A stretch of DNA of 64,000 nucleotides from assembly GCF_008122205.1 (NCBI RefSeq), contig NZ_PHNJ01000013.1, positions 1 through 64,000 of the forward strand, given 5' to 3'. Position 1 is the first letter of the stretch. Each line of letters starts with the position of its first letter. This document shows, piece after piece, positions 25,239 to 33,170 of this stretch. The translations under genes and the position numbers were made by a program. Source of the stretch: Natronococcus pandeyae. GTDB lineage: Archaea > Halobacteriota > Halobacteria > Halobacteriales > Natrialbaceae. Under the pieces are notes generated by a model. That model had not been told where the DNA came from, made no database searches, and saw only the letters and a program-made list of their open reading frames with translations.

Positions 25239-26399
25239 CTACTCACCGCTCTCGCCATCGACGAGTCGCGGCCAGTCCCAGTCGACGCCTTGCGACGACC
25301 GGAAGCCAATACTCATCTCGTCCTCGATTCCGTCGGTCTCACTCGTGCTCACGGAGCCGAGTGTAGATCCGTCGAGATCCTGTACCCAGAACTCGACCCC
25401 ATCAGAACTGTCGGCAATAAATCGACAGTCGACAGTCTTGTCAACCAGGCTCGGGAGTGTCGAATTCTCGTCAAGGATCTCGGCACCACTACCCGTCTCT
25501 CGAGCGATCCGAATCCCCCCGTCCGGGTCGATAATGAGCCGCCAACCCGGTGTTTCTGTGGACCAAACGTCGTCCTCCATACCGACAAGAATCCAGGGCT
25601 GGAAGGAGTTCGAGTCAGGGCGCATCAGAACCGAGACTTCACGGCCGTCTTCGGGGTAGTTCGGTAGTCCCTGGCCGGGGAAAGAACGGACGTTCGAGTC
25701 GCCGTCTTGTCGAAGACCCTGACTCGAGTCCTCGTGTAAGCCCGCAGTTGAGGAGACGTCGGCGTTACCAGTCCCGTCGAGCGTCCACGAACCCGGGAGG
25801 CCACCGCTGTTGTAGTCCTCAAAGTCGTCGATCATTAGCGTGCCCAAATCGTCGGAGACGTCGCTCTCGTCGCCGGGGCCGTCGATCTCGAGTTCGTACG
25901 CAGCAGTTCCCTCGCAGTTACTGAGCGGGAACGAGTAGGTGGCAGTGTCGTCCGGGGCAGGGCTGGTTTCGCCGGGGTGGTGAGTACTCGCGAGTTCGGC
26001 ACCCTCCTCGTCGTAGATTCGTGCTTCCATGCTCGCGGCGATCTCCTCGTCGCCAACGTTCTCGAGTTCGACGTGAACGTTACACGTGTCACCCGGTGGG
26101 TCGTCATTCCATGTGTAGGTGTGCCTCAGTGCCGAAAGATACTCGCTTGCGGCCTCGGAGACGATCACTTCTCCCTCTATGGACTCGTCCTCGTATACGT
26201 CGTCGTCGTCATCTGAGTCGCTCGGTTCGCTGTCGGGTTCGTCGTCTCCAAAGCCGTCCTCGTTGCTCCCGTCAGACCCATTGTCCTGCTCGTGACCCGT
26301 CTCGCTGTCGTCGTCGATCGGTTCGATAAGATCTCCGCACCCGGCTAGCGTCACTGAGAGCGTCACTCCGGCGCCCTCAAGTATCGTGCGTCGTCGCAT
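25239..26399 (-). CDS. Secreted lipoprotein with LamG-like C-terminal domain
   Basis: 386 residues. MRRRTILEGAGVTLSVT followed by LAGC gives a Tat-type signal and lipobox Cys21. An Asp/Ser/Glu linker covers residues 25-70. Residues 75-180 form an FxLYD-like domain (GDTCNVHVELENVGDEEI). From about 190 (MIDDFEDYNSGGLPGSWTL) the chain looks like a concanavalin/LamG-type beta sandwich (GWRLIIDPDGGIRIARETG, VEFWVQDLDGSTLGSVST). Such folds bind sugars or surfaces. It lies on the cell exterior. Role unknown. Confidence 0.8.
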   Translation of the reverse strand: MRRRTILEGAGVTLSVTLAGCGDLIEPIDDDSETGHEQDNGSDGSNEDGFGDDEPDSEPSDSDDDDDVYEDESIEGEVIVSEAASEYLSALRHTYTWNDDPPGDTCNVHVELENVGDEEIAASMEARIYDEEGAELASTHHPGETSPAPDDTATYSFPLSNCEGTAAYELEIDGPGDESDVSDDLGTLMIDDFEDYNSGGLPGSWTLDGTGNADVSSTAGLHEDSSQGLRQDGDSNVRSFPGQGLPNYPEDGREVSVLMRPDSNSFQPWILVGMEDDVWSTETPGWRLIIDPDGGIRIARETGSGAEILDENSTLPSLVDKTVDCRFIADSSDGVEFWVQDLDGSTLGSVSTSETDGIEDEMSIGFRSSQGVDWDWPRLVDGESGE

Positions 26400-26605
26400 A
26401 GGCGTGTGTTATCCAACACCTGAATAACAGTGTCGAATATACAGAGCCGTGAGAAGCAGACTGGTTCGAAATCTTACTCGAGACGGCACTCTTCTCCGTT
26501 GGCTTCACAGACGACGTCTCGAAACCCCTCAAAAAGTCCGATCGGTGCTCCGGGGGTGATTCGACATCTCTCGGTCGCTCGTCCTCGAGCAACGAACCCC
26601 GCAAG

Positions 26606-26803
26606 TCAGTCGTACTTTCGAAAGCCCATGTCGCGGGCCATTTCTCGAAACGATTGCCGACACAACCAGATATCGTACTTGCCAATTAAGCCCTGTTCTC
26701 GATCAGTGTCTCTGCAAACGCGTTGGTTTCCGGTACGTCCCCCGTTCGCGTCGGCGCTATCGCTCGATTCGCTCGTGAAATCGGTCGACGCCTCACTGGT
26801 CAT
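26606..26803 (-). CDS. Ribosomal protein uS14 paralogue lacking the zinc site
   Basis: 65 residues. The C-terminal 40 residues are plainly archaeal S14: [16 protein letters not shown] and [15 protein letters not shown]. Normal archaeal S14 holds zinc with C-x2-C...C-x2-C. Here the second cysteine of each pair is gone: C30-R-D-T33 and C48-R-Q-S51. It is therefore a zinc-free (C-minus) paralogue. In bacteria such paralogues replace the zinc form during zinc starvation and free the metal. It is last in an operon after a CobW-type GTPase, overlapping the upstream HEAT-like gene by 4 bases. The N-terminal 22 residues are a Ser/Asp-rich extension. Replacement of ribosomal S14 is inferred, not shown. 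Confidence 0.88.
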   Translation of the reverse strand: MTSEASTDFTSESSDSADANGGRTGNQRVCRDTDREQGLIGKYDIWLCRQSFREMARDMGFRKYD

Positions 26804-27057
26804 GCCAAATCCTCGGCTCTCCGTCTCGACGACGGTTCGATCGTCCTGTCCTCAGCGAGTTCTTCGAGAACTGTCGTGGCGCCACACTCGGCGAGTCCAC
26901 TGAGAGCATGACGGCGGAACTCGCCGCGGAGTCCGCCCATTCGGACGAGAATTGCGAGGTTCGTCGTCTCGCCCGCACGGTCGAGTGCATCGATCGCTTC
27001 GTAGCGTTGCGTTCGTGAAACGTTCTTCTCAACTGTTGTTTGGAGTGTCGTAGACAT
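26800..27057 (-). CDS. Small HEAT-repeat-like protein
   Basis: 85 residues, helical. [20 protein letters not shown] is followed by two HEAT-type helical hairpins ([20 protein letters not shown] and [20 protein letters not shown]). Its ATG at 27057 lies 23 bases after the end of the DUF7511 gene, and its stop overlaps the S14-paralogue start, so it belongs to the same operon. It has no Cys or His site. It may be a protein-interaction partner of the S14 paralogue or the GTPase. Role unknown. Confidence 0.7.
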   Translation of the reverse strand: MSTTLQTTVEKNVSRTQRYEAIDALDRAGETTNLAILVRMGGLRGEFRRHALSGLAECGATTVLEELAEDRTIEPSSRRRAEDLA

Positions 27058-27080
27058 CGTTCGATAGGTTTCGTTGATTG

Positions 27081-27320
27081 TTATCGTGCGTCTTCGAGCG
27101 CGCAGTACGAGCCTTCGCGGGCCGAAATCCACGCCGTCACCAGCGAGTCCTCGGACGCGATCGAGTAGATCGTACACAGGTCCGGCCCCGAATCGGTCGG
27201 TTCGACGATCGCGCAACACTCTGGCGAAGGGTGCTCGACGGACGGTGGTGATTCCGTTTCTGTCACGTGATCGTTCGAGTGCTGCGGGTCAATCTGCGAT
27301 TCCGATTTCTTCCTGGCCAT
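27081..27320 (-). CDS. DUF7511-like small protein
   Basis: 79 residues. The second half (PDLCTIYSIASEDSLVTAWI then SAREGSYCALEDAR) matches the haloarchaeal DUF7511 pattern. The N-terminus (MARKKSESQIDPQHSNDHV) is polar. The start at 27320 lies 32 bases inside the end of the CobW gene, implying coupled translation. The domain is unstudied as far as I know. Its place in the operon suggests a link to the metal response. Confidence 0.65.
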   Translation of the reverse strand: MARKKSESQIDPQHSNDHVTETESPPSVEHPSPECCAIVEPTDSGPDLCTIYSIASEDSLVTAWISAREGSYCALEDAR

Positions 27321-28563
27321 CGTGTTCGGGGCTCTCCGGCTCATCGTCCTCGACGTCTTCCGGTGCCTCGAACGTCGGGAACCGATCGGCGAACGCCTCC
27401 CAGTCGGCATCCATCTCCTCGTCGGTGAGCAGACAGAGTTCGAGGTGGTTCCGGATCGATTCGTGGTCTATCTCGGTTCCGATGACGACCAGTCGCGTTC
27501 CGCGATCTCCCCACTCGTCGTCCCACGTCTCCTCGAGTTCGGGGTAGGCCTCGAACTGCTCCTCGCGCTCTTCGGGTGGGAGTGTCGCGACCCAGTTCCC
27601 GGCGGGTGCGACTCGAATCGACTGTCCGGCGACGTTGAACATGAGTGCCATCTCCTCACGGCCGGCGAGCCAGAAGTGGCCCTTGGATCGAACGACGTTC
27701 TCCGGGAACGCGTCGAGTAGTTCGGCGAACCGTTCGGGGTGGAAGGGCCGCCGCGCCTCGAAGACGAACGAGGTGACGCCGTGTTCTTCTTCGGCGGATT
27801 CGTGGGGCTCTCGAAGTTCCTGCATCCAGCCGGCCGACTGGCTCGCTTCCTCGAAGTCGAACCGGCCGGTGGCGATGATGTCGTCAACGTCGACTCGACC
27901 GTGGGTCGTCCGAAGGATCTCGGCCCGGGGTTGCAACGCTTCGAGAGTCTCTTCGATCTGTGCGAGCGTGTCCTCGTCGACGAGGTCGCACTTGTTGAGC
28001 AGGAGGACGTCGCAGAACTCGACCTGTTCGACCAGCAGGTCGCCGAGGTGTTTCTCGGTGCCGTCGTCGTCCAGAATCTCGTCCGAGCGCATCGCCTCCC
28101 GGAACTGGTGGGCGTCGACGACGGTCACCGTCGTATCGAGGTGACAGTCCTCGAGCGGTTCGATACCGGTCTCCTCGTAGAACTCGGTCGGCTCGAGGTC
28201 TCCCTGGTCGAAGCCGAGCGTCAGCGTCTGGGCGACGGGGAGCGGTTCCGCGACGCCCGTCGACTCGACGACGATTCCGTCGAACTCGCGCTCGCGGGCG
28301 AGCCCGTCGATCGCCTCGAGCAGGTCGCCGCGAAGCTCACAGCAGATACAGCCGTTCGAGAGTTCGATCAGCTCCTCCTCATCCGCCGAGATATCGGAGG
28401 ACTCCGCGACGAGATCCGCGTCGACGTTCACTTCGCCCATATCGTTGACGAGGACCGCAAGATCTCGTTCGCCGCTTTCGCGGAGTATGTGGTTCAACGT
28501 AGTCGTCTTTCCGGCGCCGAGCGTCCCAGAAAGCACGGTCACGGGGATTGTCTGGTCATCCAT
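27289..28563 (-). CDS. CobW/COG0523 (ZNG1-like) metal chaperone GTPase
   Basis: 424 residues. The G1 loop is GTLGAGKTT (13-21), followed by the family's CxCC metal site GCICCELRGD (C72, C74, C75), ESTGVAEPLPVAQTL, and the G4 motif LLLNKCDLVDE. A CobW_C domain begins around residue 270 (GVTSFVFEARRPFHPERFAE) and ends near ATLPPEEREEQFEAYPEL. Members use GTP hydrolysis to deliver zinc or cobalt to target enzymes; the ZNG1/YeiR subgroup is induced by zinc shortage. It is the first gene of an operon with DUF7511, HEAT-like and zinc-free S14 genes. That context points to zinc rather than cobalt. ATG 28563. Confidence 0.93.
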   Translation of the reverse strand: MDDQTIPVTVLSGTLGAGKTTTLNHILRESGERDLAVLVNDMGEVNVDADLVAESSDISADEEELIELSNGCICCELRGDLLEAIDGLAREREFDGIVVESTGVAEPLPVAQTLTLGFDQGDLEPTEFYEETGIEPLEDCHLDTTVTVVDAHQFREAMRSDEILDDDGTEKHLGDLLVEQVEFCDVLLLNKCDLVDEDTLAQIEETLEALQPRAEILRTTHGRVDVDDIIATGRFDFEEASQSAGWMQELREPHESAEEEHGVTSFVFEARRPFHPERFAELLDAFPENVVRSKGHFWLAGREEMALMFNVAGQSIRVAPAGNWVATLPPEEREEQFEAYPELEETWDDEWGDRGTRLVVIGTEIDHESIRNHLELCLLTDEEMDADWEAFADRFPTFEAPEDVEDDEPESPEHDGQEEIGIAD

Positions 28564-28598
28564 ATATTAGTAATATGCGACTATGAGATAATATAATT
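28564..28598 (-). promoter_or_regulatory. Promoter and candidate operator of the CobW operon
   Basis: ATATTA-G-TAATAT (28564-28576) is a perfect palindrome directly ahead of the start codon. An AATTATATTAT stretch on the minus strand at about 28588-28598 may be the TATA box. A repressor bound to the palindrome would cover the start of transcription. The NTPase gene at 32070 has a similar AT-rich sequence in the same place. Confidence 0.4.
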
Positions 28599-28667
28599 TG
28601 TTATTCTATTCGAAGATCTTATTAACTTTCGGAGGCTGTCTTCGGACACCGACGCGACGTATCTCGT

Positions 28668-29936
28668 ATGACGACACACGACTCCACTCGAAAATTCGGC
28701 TGTACCATCGTTGGAGGAGGAATCCACGGAACGTACCTCGCCCAGCGTCTCATCGAAAACACTCCGTTCGACAGATCCGACGTTCTCGTCGTTGATCCTC
28801 ACAACCGATTGCTGACGTCGTTCCGTGAGAAGGCGAGGACCTGCGGCATGGAGGCCCTCCGATCGACGTTCGTCCACCACATCGGAACCGAGTCGTTCGG
28901 CCTCGAGAATTTCGCCGAAGCAAACGATCGGGAAGACGAACTCGTTCCGACGGTCGATTATCCGCCGCGGCCGTCTCTCGATCTGTTCCTGGACTATTCG
29001 GAGCACGTGATCGAGCAAAAGGATCTTGAATCACTCCATCTTCGAGCAGCCGTCGACGCTATCCAGGAAATTCCCGATAAGACGGGACTTCGGCTCGAGA
29101 CGACCGCGGGATCCATCGATACCGACCACTGCGTTCTGGCGATCGGCCACGGTGATCAGTGCCGACGGCCTGACTGGGCAGCCGATCTCGACGGCGTCGA
29201 ACACGTCTGGGATGGATTCGATCCCAATATGTCTGCCGATCGAACCATCGTCGTCGGCGGCGGCATCACCGCCGCCCAACTCGCGTGTAAGTTGAGCGAG
29301 ACGCAGTCAGTAGCGTTGTTCTCACGACACCCGCTCGAGTGGGAGATTGCCGAGGCGAATCCACCGTTGATCAATTGGTCACACATTGAACGAAACCTCC
29401 ACGTGCACCCACCCGGATCGAGCGACCGACTCGACGTGATTTCGGAGGCTCGACACGCCGCAACGATTCCGCCGTATCTCTACGCAGAGTTCGAGAGCCG
29501 AACCACCGACGGCGCGCTCACGATTGCGCAGGGTGCGGTTGACTCGGCGACGAACGAAGATGAGTCGATTCGGCTCTCCCTCGACCACGGATTGCAGCTA
29601 CTCGGAGACCGCGTCGTCCTCGCGACCGGATTCGAACCGGTATTCGATCACCCGTTTGTCGATCGAATCGCCGACGAACTCGCGCTGGCTCGGGGCCATC
29701 GAGGAATGCCGGTTCTCGATGACGAGACGCTTACCTGGCAGCGCGACGACGGACGATTCATTCCGTTGTACGTCTCCGGAGCACTCGCCCTCGGGACAGT
29801 TGGACCGTACGCGCCTAATATTCCGGGAGCTAGACGGGCCGGTGATCGGATTACGGCTGCCATTGGACGGCACGTTCACTGTTCTGGAGTGGACACTGCA
29901 AGTGAACCGATACACGGAACAGAAGTGTCCGACTGA
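28668..29936 (+). CDS. FAD/NAD(P)-binding oxidoreductase-like protein 1
   Basis: 422 residues with two dinucleotide-binding loops: CTIVGGGIHGTYLAQRL (14-19 is GGGIHG) and TIVVGGGITAAQLACKL near residue 195. The sequence CGMEALRSTFVHHIGTE and VLATGFEPVFDHPFVD are also typical of FAD/NAD(P)-binding monooxygenase-like proteins (NAD_binding_9 or lysine N-hydroxylase related). It is divergent from the CobW operon, sharing a 104-base intergenic region, and convergent with its paralogue at 30024-31265. Its substrate is unknown. A role in making or modifying a metal ligand is a speculation from context. Confidence 0.8.
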   Translation: MTTHDSTRKFGCTIVGGGIHGTYLAQRLIENTPFDRSDVLVVDPHNRLLTSFREKARTCGMEALRSTFVHHIGTESFGLENFAEANDREDELVPTVDYPPRPSLDLFLDYSEHVIEQKDLESLHLRAAVDAIQEIPDKTGLRLETTAGSIDTDHCVLAIGHGDQCRRPDWAADLDGVEHVWDGFDPNMSADRTIVVGGGITAAQLACKLSETQSVALFSRHPLEWEIAEANPPLINWSHIERNLHVHPPGSSDRLDVISEARHAATIPPYLYAEFESRTTDGALTIAQGAVDSATNEDESIRLSLDHGLQLLGDRVVLATGFEPVFDHPFVDRIADELALARGHRGMPVLDDETLTWQRDDGRFIPLYVSGALALGTVGPYAPNIPGARRAGDRITAAIGRHVHCSGVDTASEPIHGTEVSD

Positions 29937-30023
29937 TCCGATCAGTACGGTGGCTTCAACCAGAACTGCGACTCGATTTACAGGCGGTCGAGGCGAATGT
30001 CACGGGCTTGCCCCCGAGGCACT

Positions 30024-31265
30024 TCACAGCTCAGCCTCGCGTTTCTCGGCGTCGAGTTCGGACTCGAGAAATCCGACGATCAGATCTCCTGCTCGCCGTG
30101 CGCCGATCACGTTACGAGCGACCGGACCGAGGACCTGCTGTGCAGCAGCGCCCGAAACAGCAATTCGAGAGAGGGTCCCGTCCCGACACATCCAGCGAAG
30201 CGTCTCGTCATCCAGGACAGGCGACCCACAGTAGTCCGTCTGCAGCGCGGATTGCTCACGTAGGTTGCAAAACAGTTCACCGTCGTACGGCGATCCGAAA
30301 CCCGTCGCGCAGATCAAATCGTTGAGACAAAACGCGCTGCCATCCCGACAGGTGGCGACGACCGTTCCTCCAGCTTCGGTCGCGACTGTGATCTCCGATC
30401 GTTCGAGTTCGATCTGCTCCCGCTCGAGCGCCCGCTGTAGTCGACGAAACACGTATGGGGGGATCGTCCCGTCATGTCGTGCCTCAGCAACGAGTTCACT
30501 ACGGGCACGCGACGCAGGAGGGTGTGCGTGGAGTTTTTCGACAACACTCGAAAAGTGCATCCAGTCGGTGTTCGCCTCGAGTGTCTCGACGCGAAACGGA
30601 CTTCGGGCGAACAGAACCACGTCGCGTCCCGGCAGCCGAGCGAGCGTCGTCGAGAGCTGTGCGGCAGTGATGCCACCACCGACGATTCCAACGGTCGATG
30701 TCTCACCAATCCCTTCAGGGTCGAACGATGGGTCCCAAACGTGAGTCATCGGCTCAGTCGGAATCAGATCCTCTGCCCACTCCGGGTATGCAAGTGAGTC
30801 CCCGTGTCCGACAGCGAGGAGACACCACCGAGAGCTGAGACGATCACGGGTCGTCTCAATCTTGACCGCGTCCCCGTTATTTACGAGACCGGTGGCTCGA
30901 CCTTCCAAGACGACTGTCTCGAGATCGTACCGATCGCAGATCCACTCAGCGTGATCGAAGAACAGCGACACGGTCGGCCGATCCGCACCAACGCTGGTCG
31001 GAACGAGTTCGTCTTCACGACAGCGGGTGCGTGCGAAGTCCCGGAGCGAGAACGGATCACTCCCCACGTGGTGAACGAACGGAGATCGAAATTCGGTCAT
31101 CCCACACTGGCGGCACTTTTGGCCGAATTCTTCAAGTAACCCCGCTGGCTCGATGATACGAAGCTCACTCAAATCGATCAGCTCGGCCTCTAGCAGGCGA
31201 ACGGCCAGATGGACGCCGTGGACGCCTCCACCGATAATCGTAACGAGAGTGTCAGTACCCGTCAT
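30024..31265 (-). CDS. FAD/NAD(P)-binding oxidoreductase-like protein 2
   Basis: 413 residues, a clear paralogue of the protein at 28668: VTIIGGGVHGVHLAVRLL, CGMTEFRSPFVHHVGSD, REDELVPTSV, LLAVGHGDSLAYPEWAEDL, VGIVGGGITAAQLSTTLA, HPPASRARSELVAEARHDGT, LICATGFGSPYDGELF and VIGARRAGDLIVGFLE, all with matching segments in protein 1. It follows the P-loop NTPase gene with a 67-base gap and same strand, so these two are probably one operon. Divergence between the paralogues suggests two different steps or substrates. Confidence 0.8.
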   Translation of the reverse strand: MTGTDTLVTIIGGGVHGVHLAVRLLEAELIDLSELRIIEPAGLLEEFGQKCRQCGMTEFRSPFVHHVGSDPFSLRDFARTRCREDELVPTSVGADRPTVSLFFDHAEWICDRYDLETVVLEGRATGLVNNGDAVKIETTRDRLSSRWCLLAVGHGDSLAYPEWAEDLIPTEPMTHVWDPSFDPEGIGETSTVGIVGGGITAAQLSTTLARLPGRDVVLFARSPFRVETLEANTDWMHFSSVVEKLHAHPPASRARSELVAEARHDGTIPPYVFRRLQRALEREQIELERSEITVATEAGGTVVATCRDGSAFCLNDLICATGFGSPYDGELFCNLREQSALQTDYCGSPVLDDETLRWMCRDGTLSRIAVSGAAAQQVLGPVARNVIGARRAGDLIVGFLESELDAEKREAEL

Positions 31266-31332
31266 CCCTGTCCCGTGATCGGCTGACGAGAGGGCGACTT
31301 TTTGCCCAAGGAGACACGACTGCTGCCCTCAT

Positions 31333-32070
31333 TCAGATCTGTGGCTGACGCGCCAGCACGTGTCCATCGTGGCACTGGCAGTTACACTCGAAATAGGCTG
31401 CACCGTAGCCGGCAGTTTTGAACGAATCGATGAGCGTGTCGGCATCAGCTCTGTCGCCGACTTCGACGTTGACGATCGACCGCTCGCCACTATCAAGTGC
31501 GGCGAGTGCTCGTTCGGCTTCTTGTCGTTCGGGTTGGAGCGCTTCGATGAGTATTGCTTCGACAGTCCAGTCCGGAAGCGTCGGCACTCGTCTATCGGAG
31601 ATGGCCGTCGAGATTTCTTCGTCAACATAAATGTATTCGGCAATCTCGGGTCCATCGAACGCTCTGAGTTGATCTTTCGCCGATTCCTGGAACCGGTTGA
31701 CCACGAGGAAGCAATCGACGCCGTGTCGACGAGCGACCTGCTCGTACTTTGCGACGCTGTCGAGCGTTTCGGGCGTTGCCACGACGAACACCGTATCCAG
31801 GCGTTCCGGACGTGGGCCGAACGCGTCTACTCCCGGAGTACAGTCCTCGACTGTCCACTCGATACCGATCGCGTCGTCGTTCTCGGCATCTTGGGTACTC
31901 ACGAATCGCGCGGCATCTCCGGCAACCGTTACTTGCGTTCGCTCGGCCAAGCGGGCCGCGACGAGTGTCGCGACCGTCGTTTTCCCGACGTCTGAATCAC
32001 CAACAAATCCGACGTGGCGAGTCTGACCACCAGCTTCGAACGAGTCGGCAGCGTTCAAATTTGTTGACAC
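31333..32070 (-). CDS. P-loop NTPase (SIMIBI-type) with C-terminal Cys/His motif
   Basis: 245 residues. Walker A is GDSDVGKTTVATLVAARL (G24-x4-G-K30-T31). The strand LDTVFVVATPETLDSVAKYE is followed by DCFLVVNRFQ, recalling CooC/HypB/ureG-like metal-insertion NTPases. The chain ends ECNCQCHDGH, three to four potential soft-metal ligands. The GTG at 32070 (VSTNLNAADSFEAG) is chosen because the upstream extension has atypical, hydrophobic composition and overlaps promoter-like DNA. It sits with CobW and FAD genes, so metal insertion or sensing is a reasonable idea. Homologous family not certain. Confidence 0.65.
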   Translation of the reverse strand: MSTNLNAADSFEAGGQTRHVGFVGDSDVGKTTVATLVAARLAERTQVTVAGDAARFVSTQDAENDDAIGIEWTVEDCTPGVDAFGPRPERLDTVFVVATPETLDSVAKYEQVARRHGVDCFLVVNRFQESAKDQLRAFDGPEIAEYIYVDEEISTAISDRRVPTLPDWTVEAILIEALQPERQEAERALAALDSGERSIVNVEVGDRADADTLIDSFKTAGYGAAYFECNCQCHDGHVLARQPQI

Positions 32071-32100
32071 AGTATTAATATAGTATACATTGGACTTAAT
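32071..32100 (-). promoter_or_regulatory. Promoter region of the NTPase-FAD operon
   Basis: AGTATTAATATAGTATAC lies directly ahead of the GTG start and resembles the AT-rich palindrome at the CobW start. A TTAATTAG stretch near 32095-32100 may be the TATA box. Confidence 0.3.
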
Positions 32101-32299
32101 TAGAGTTGTTATCGTAGGTCGAAACATTAACAAACCGAGTTAGTCTCGAACGAGTGGGCGACTCCAGCAGCAAGCGCGGTTTTGCAGCCATGTTTCAGCG
32201 AATTTTGGCTCGGCGATTCTGAAATAGTTTCCAAACGGGAAGATACATCATCTTATTCTTTAAAATGAATATTCGATAGCGCCCGAGTTCCATGTTTTT

Positions 32300-32416
32300 C
32301 GGATCGAAATCGGAGCCTGTATCGGCTAGGTTGCCTTTCTGAGCCCAGTTATGCACGGTCGAGTGAGTACGCCCAACACTAAATCTCTCTAAGATAGAAA
32401 CAGTATCTGAAAATGA
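32300..32416 (-). pseudogene. IS6-family transposase N-terminal remnant
   Basis: The minus strand reads SDTVSILERFSVGRTHSTVH and then NWAQKGNLADTG, matching the helix-turn-helix start region of haloarchaeal IS6-family transposases (usual form LSNTVSVLERFGVDRARSTV). About 38 codons remain, with no catalytic domain. The rest of 32101-32519 shows no gene. Confidence 0.6.
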
Positions 32417-32562
32417 TGACCTGTGCAGTTGTTACTATAGCCGACCACGATCATGGCAACGCAACAAAGACCACTATCGATCCGGTGCGGTGCTGGGTTC
32501 TACAGGCGGAACAGGCCGAGTGCCTCGGGGCTTGACCCCGAGGGTGAAGGCCGTACGCTCCG

Positions 32563-32961
32563 TTAAACGTGTTCCGTACGCTCGATATACTTCTCAATCG
32601 TGGCGGTCGAAACATCGCCTGCCGTCCCTACGTAGTACGACTCCTCCCAAAACCCACCACCCCACAAATACTCCTCCAAGAACGTCTCGTGTTGCTCCCA
32701 CATCTCCCGTGCCGTGATGCTCTTGACCGTTCGCACAATCTCGCTTGGTGCATGTTTCGGGTGGGCGGAAAGGAACAGGTGTACGTGGTCGGGTGAGACG
32801 TGTAGCGACAGTATCTCGTAGCCGTATTCGTCGCACACATCGCGGAAACTCGCTTCCAGCGAATCCTCGATTGGTTCGAGAATCGCGTGGCGGTACTTCG
32901 GGCACCACACGAAGTGGTAGTTGACGTTGTACACCGTGTGGTTCGACCGCTTCTCACCCAC
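32563..32961 (-). CDS. tnpA: IS200/IS605-family transposase TnpA (Y1 HUH)
   Basis: 132 residues, the usual length. It has NVNYHFVWCPKYRHAIL, LHVSPDHVHLFLSA with the HUH metal motif (H-V-H), SEIVRTVKSITAREMWEQH and the catalytic tyrosine region FWEESYYVGTAGDVSTATIE, then YIERTEHV. It nicks and joins single-stranded element ends at the terminal hairpins. It appears intact. Confidence 0.95.
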   Translation of the reverse strand: MGEKRSNHTVYNVNYHFVWCPKYRHAILEPIEDSLEASFRDVCDEYGYEILSLHVSPDHVHLFLSAHPKHAPSEIVRTVKSITAREMWEQHETFLEEYLWGGGFWEESYYVGTAGDVSTATIEKYIERTEHV

Positions 32962-33014
32962 ATTGAACCTACGTCACCGACACAGTTAAGTATATCCAAA
33001 GGATATACACAGGT

Positions 33015-33170
33015 ATGGCGAATCGCTTTGAAATAGACGGCGAAGAAGTTCTCGACGGCGAGGTCAAACCGTTCGGGAACAGCGCCCACGTCACCGTCCC
33101 CAAACGCTGGCGGGGAGCCGACGTGAAAGTCGTCCGAACCTCAGAACCAACCAAACAAGACAAAGAATGA
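33015..33170 (+). CDS. DUF2080-family transposase-associated protein
   Basis: A 51-residue protein between the two transposase genes. It reads MANRFEIDGEEVLDGEVKPF, GNSAHVTVPKRWRGADVKVV, an AbrB/MazE-like swapped-hairpin pattern (G-N-S-A-H-V-x-V-P-K). Its stop codon overlaps the tnpB start as ATGA, so the two are translationally coupled. Such genes accompany haloarchaeal IS605 tnpB genes; their function is unknown, possibly a DNA-binding regulator of transposition or of TnpB. Confidence 0.85.
   Translation: MANRFEIDGEEVLDGEVKPFGNSAHVTVPKRWRGADVKVVRTSEPTKQDKE

Noticed and set aside
30024-31265. Classing the FAD proteins as siderophore N-hydroxylases
   Set aside because: The dinucleotide loops fit, but the lysine/ornithine hydroxylase substrate motifs were not found, so only a broad FAD/NAD(P)-binding call is made.
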